64,000 nucleotides of DNA from Streptomyces sp. L-9-10 (lineage in GTDB: Bacteria > Actinomycetota > Actinomycetes > Streptomycetales > Streptomycetaceae): contig NZ_PHRF01000050.1 in the NCBI RefSeq assembly GCF_004151105.1, positions 62,001 through 126,000 of the forward strand, read 5' to 3'. Shown piece by piece: positions 61,614 to 64,000 of this stretch (positions are counted from its first letter, which is position 1; every line of letters starts with the position of its first letter). The translations under genes were made by a program, and so were the position numbers. The notes beneath the pieces were generated by a model. That model ran no database searches. It was not told where the DNA came from and was given only the letters and a program-made list of their open reading frames with translations.

Positions 61614-62227
61614 GCGAGACCCCTCTCGGTGAGCAGTGCGTGGAGCGCGGCGGCGGACTCCTGGACGGACTGGGTGTGCGACTCGATCCGCAGATCGGGC
61701 GAGTCCGGTGCCTCGTAGGGGTCGTCGACGCCGGTGAGGCCGGAGATCTCGCCGGCCGCCTGCTTGGCGTACAGCCCCTTCACATCGCGTACGGAGCACA
61801 CCTCGACCGGCGTGGCCACATGCACCTCCAGATACCCGGTGCCCTCGGTCCGATGGCGTTCGCGCACCGCCTCACGGCTGTCCGCGTACGGTGCGATCAC
61901 CGGCACCAGCGCCTTGACGCCGTTCGACGCGAGCAGCTCGGCGACGAAGCCGATGCGCCGCACGTTGATGTGCCGGTCCTCGCGGCTGAAGCCGAGGCCC
62001 GCGGAGAGGAACTCCCTTATCTCGTCGCCGTCGAGCACCTCGGCGCGGTGGCCCTCGGCGCGCAGCCGGTCCGCCAGCGCGTTCGCGAGGGTCGTCTTGC
62101 CCGCGCTCGGCAGTCCGGTGAGCCAGACCGTCGCGCCCAGCTCCGTTGTCCCCTTCGTGTCCGCCGTCCCCGTCGCATCCGTCGGCTCCGTCACGCTCGC
62201 ACGTCCCTCCTCCTGACGGCCCGTCAT
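61610..62227 (-). CDS. cysC: Adenylylsulfate (APS) kinase
   Basis: 205 residues. LTGLPSAGKTTLANAL is the P-loop; DGDEIREFLSAGLGFSREDR and the IAPYADSREAVR loop are typical. It makes PAPS from APS. An extra ~30 Thr/Gly/Ala residues precede the kinase core. ATG 62227 overlaps the cysH stop by 4 nt. An internal GTG is an alternative. Confidence 0.93.
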   Translation of the reverse strand: MTGRQEEGRASVTEPTDATGTADTKGTTELGATVWLTGLPSAGKTTLANALADRLRAEGHRAEVLDGDEIREFLSAGLGFSREDRHINVRRIGFVAELLASNGVKALVPVIAPYADSREAVRERHRTEGTGYLEVHVATPVEVCSVRDVKGLYAKQAAGEISGLTGVDDPYEAPDSPDLRIESHTQSVQESAAALHALLTERGLA

Positions 62228-62925
62228 CCGTGCAGCCCGCACTCGGTCTTGGCACGTCCGGCCCAGCGTCCGGCGCGCGGGTCCTCGCCCTCCAGCACCC
62301 GGCGGGTGCAGGGGGCGCACCCCACGGAGGCGTAACCGTCCATCAGCAGCGGGTTGGTGAGCACACCGTGCTCGGCGACATAGGTGTCCACGTCGTCCTG
62401 CGTCCACCGGGCGATCGGGGAGACCTTGACCTTGCCGCGCTTCTCGTCCCAGCCGACGACCGGGGTGCCGGCCCGGCTCGGGGACTCGTCGCGGCGCAGT
62501 CCGGTGGCCCAGGCGTCGTATGCCGTCAGGCCCTCCTCCAGGGGCGCGACCTTGCGCAGGGCGCAGCACAGGTCGGGGTCGCGGTCATGCAGCCGGGGGC
62601 CGTGCTCGGCGTCCTGCTCGGCGACGGTCCTGTGCGGGGTGAGGGTGATGACCCGGACGTCCATCACGGCGTCCACCGCGTCCCGGGTGCCGAGGGTCTC
62701 GGGGAAGTGGTAGCCGGTGTCGAGGAAGACCACGTCGACACCGGGCCGCACCCGGGAGGCGAGATGGGCGACCACCGCGTCCTCCATCGAGGACGTGACG
62801 CAGAACCGCTCGCCGAAGGTGTCGACGGCCCAGGTGAGGATCTCCAGGGCCGAGGCGTCCTCGAGCGCGCGGCCCGCGCGCTCGGCGAGGGCACGGGGAT
62901 CACCGGTCTCCGTCAGCGCTGTCAT
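62224..62925 (-). CDS. cysH: Assimilatory adenylylsulfate reductase
   Basis: 233 residues of the CysH reductase family. SSMEDAVVAHLA is the sulfonucleotide loop. The CC pair in LCCALRK and the CxxC in GCAPCTRR indicate the [4Fe-4S] cluster of APS reductases; the catalytic ECGLHG ends the protein. Reduces APS (perhaps PAPS) to sulfite. GGAGG precedes the ATG at 62925 by 9 nt. Overlaps the zinc-ribbon gene upstream. Confidence 0.95.
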   Translation of the reverse strand: MTALTETGDPRALAERAGRALEDASALEILTWAVDTFGERFCVTSSMEDAVVAHLASRVRPGVDVVFLDTGYHFPETLGTRDAVDAVMDVRVITLTPHRTVAEQDAEHGPRLHDRDPDLCCALRKVAPLEEGLTAYDAWATGLRRDESPSRAGTPVVGWDEKRGKVKVSPIARWTQDDVDTYVAEHGVLTNPLLMDGYASVGCAPCTRRVLEGEDPRAGRWAGRAKTECGLHG

Positions 62926-63098
62926 ATCTCTTCGCCTCCATCGCTCCGTTGGAGTCCACGGGACAGCAGCCCGAGGAACTTCAACTGGAAGGCGCGATTG
63001 CATGCCGCGCATTCCCAGGCGCCGTGTCCCTGCTCGTTCGGACGCAGGTCCTCGTCGCCGCAGTAAGGGCAGTAGAAGGGGGCCGCGCGCTCGCTCAC
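62922..63098 (-). CDS. 58-residue zinc-ribbon protein of the sulfate-assimilation operon
   Basis: Very short gene, GTG at 63098, overlapping the sir stop by 4 nt (GTGA) and, at its own stop, the cysH start (ATGA). Its product has CPYCG and CAACN knuckles (SERAAPFYCPYCGDEDLRPNEQG..., ECAACNRAFQLKFLGL), a single zinc ribbon. The fixed overlaps argue that it is real and translated with its neighbours. Its function is not known to me; a role in APS/sulfite reductase assembly or regulation is conceivable. Confidence 0.8.
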   Translation of the reverse strand: MSERAAPFYCPYCGDEDLRPNEQGHGAWECAACNRAFQLKFLGLLSRGLQRSDGGEEI

Positions 63099-64000
63099 GA
63101 CAGCGCCTCCTCCGACGCGCGCGCCGCCCAGCTGGCGAAGCGCTCGCCGTCCTCGCGCTCCTTCTGGAACCGTCCGAGCACCCGCTCGACATAGTCGGGC
63201 AGTTCCTCGGAGGTGACCTTCAGACCGCGGACCTTGCGGCCGAATCCGGCCTCCAGGCCCAGCGCGCCGCCCAGATGCACCTGGAAGCCCTCGACCTGGT
63301 TGCCGTCCTTGTCCAGCATCAGCTGGCCCTTGAGGCCGATGTCCGCGGTCTGGATACGGGCGCAGGCGTTCGGGCAGCCGTTGACGTTGATCGTGATCGG
63401 CTCGTCGAACTCCGGGATGCGGCGCTCCAGTTCGTCGATGAGCGTGGCGCCGCGCCGCTTGGTCTCGACGATCGCCAGCTTGCAGAACTCGATGCCGGTG
63501 CAGGCCATCGTGCCGCGCCGGAACGGCGACGGGTCGACCCGCAGGTCCAGCGCCTCAAGACCGGCCACCAGCGACTCGATCCGGTCCTCCGCCACATCGA
63601 GGACGATCATCTTCTGCTCGGCGGTGGTACGCAGCCGGCCCGAGCCGTGAGCCGCAGCCAGCTCGGCGATCTTCGTCAGCGTGACGCCGTCCACCCGGCC
63701 GACGCGCGGCGCGAATCCGACGTAGAAGAGACCGTCGCGCTGCCGGTGCACACCGACGTGGTCGCGCCAGCGGTGTACGGGCTGCTCGGGCGCGGGGCCG
63801 TCGACGAGCGCGCGCTTGAGGTACTCGTCCTCCAGGATCCGGCGGAACTTCTCCGCGCCCCAGTCGGCGAGCAGGAACTTCAGCCGGGCGCGGGTGCGCA
63901 GCCGGCGGTAGCCGTAGTCACGGAAGACCGAGATGACACCGGTGTAGACGTCCGGGATCTCGTCCAGCGGCACCCAGGCGCCGAGCCGCTGGCCGATCTT
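63095..64000 (-). CDS. sir: Sulfite (nitrite) reductase, ferredoxin-type (N-terminus off the right edge)
   Basis: C-terminal ~300 residues of a nitrite/sulfite reductase. The siroheme/[4Fe-4S] cysteine motifs are intact: ACTGIEFCKLA and NGCPNACARIQTADIG. It reduces sulfite to sulfide with siroheme, supplied via CbiX. The frame continues beyond 64000. The stop overlaps the zinc-ribbon gene start. Confidence 0.94.
   Translation of the reverse strand, partial: KIGQRLGAWVPLDEIPDVYTGVISVFRDYGYRRLRTRARLKFLLADWGAEKFRRILEDEYLKRALVDGPAPEQPVHRWRDHVGVHRQRDGLFYVGFAPRVGRVDGVTLTKIAELAAAHGSGRLRTTAEQKMIVLDVAEDRIESLVAGLEALDLRVDPSPFRRGTMACTGIEFCKLAIVETKRRGATLIDELERRIPEFDEPITINVNGCPNACARIQTADIGLKGQLMLDKDGNQVEGFQVHLGGALGLEAGFGRKVRGLKVTSEELPDYVERVLGRFQKEREDGERFASWAARASEEALS

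Overview
The window looks like a chromosomal segment of a Streptomyces or a very close relative. GC is very high, genes are tightly packed with many GTG starts and 4-nt stop/start overlaps, and several typical streptomycete families are present (STM4015-like, SAV2148-like HEPN, DUF1876, SCO-type Pth2 and a Cys-rich TIGR04222 protein). Gene order reads as core chromosome with a few recently gained or decayed pieces. I see no prophage, plasmid, CRISPR array, rRNA or tRNA.

Layout. 1-2.9 kb: the end of a DUF4349 lipoprotein, then hemY(cgoX)-hemQ(chdC), the last steps of the coproporphyrin heme route. 3.2-5.5 kb: a TetR repressor divergent from a P450-ferredoxin pair, with a clear shared operator. 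5.7-9.6 kb: an ABC transporter pair and a secreted tripeptidyl-aminopeptidase-like hydrolase. 9.8-13.3 kb: a 177-bp MITE-like element, a membrane protein with a Cys/Gly-rich tail translationally coupled to a DUF692/MNIO enzyme, and a DUF4142 protein. 13.9-24.7 kb: mixed housekeeping (STM4015-like, Pth2-like, AIM24, a second ABC pair, polysaccharide deacetylase, PPK2, PhoX-like DUF839, OsmC, ZapE, RibD-like reductase). 24.8-29.3 kb: murC, msrB, and an XRE regulator divergent from an aldo/keto reductase. 29.4-36 kb: an orphan GAP1-like protein, DUF2236 oxygenase, UbiA prenyltransferase, VOC protein. 36-46 kb: an M24 peptidase and the trehalose/glycogen genes treZ, treY and glgX, interrupted by a DUF1707-FHA protein and a cellulose/chitin-active LPMO preceded by a perfect CebR-type operator. 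46-55 kb: SAV2148-like HEPN protein, exonuclease, APH-family kinase divergent from an OleD-like macrolide glycosyltransferase with a TetR-type operator, subtilisin, DUF1697, NTF2-like, ABC ATPase, an aldo/keto reductase remnant and DUF1876. 55-64 kb: a leftward assimilatory sulfur cluster, sir - zinc-ribbon - cysH - cysC - cysD - cysN - ssuA - ssuB - ssuC - cbiX.

Genes that work together. The sulfur cluster takes sulfonates (SsuABC) and sulfate (CysDNCH, Sir) to sulfide, with CbiX supplying siroheme for Sir; a 58-residue zinc-ribbon protein is embedded in it by 4-nt overlaps on both sides. TreY and TreZ make trehalose from alpha-glucan, and GlgX debranches glycogen. The LPMO probably belongs to the cellulose regulon. 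The most interesting candidate system is the MNIO enzyme coupled to a membrane protein carrying a six-cysteine glycine-rich tail, which resembles an enzyme/substrate pair for cysteine modification.

Repeats. Two ~94% identical 177-bp inverted-repeat elements lie in opposite orientation (9.8 and 55.1 kb). Solo ends of this or a related element occur at 29.36, 32.19 and 43.79 kb, and a 76-bp hairpin at 21.94 kb shares the second end type. Four of these ends supply the TAG stop codon of the adjacent gene within a CTAG motif.
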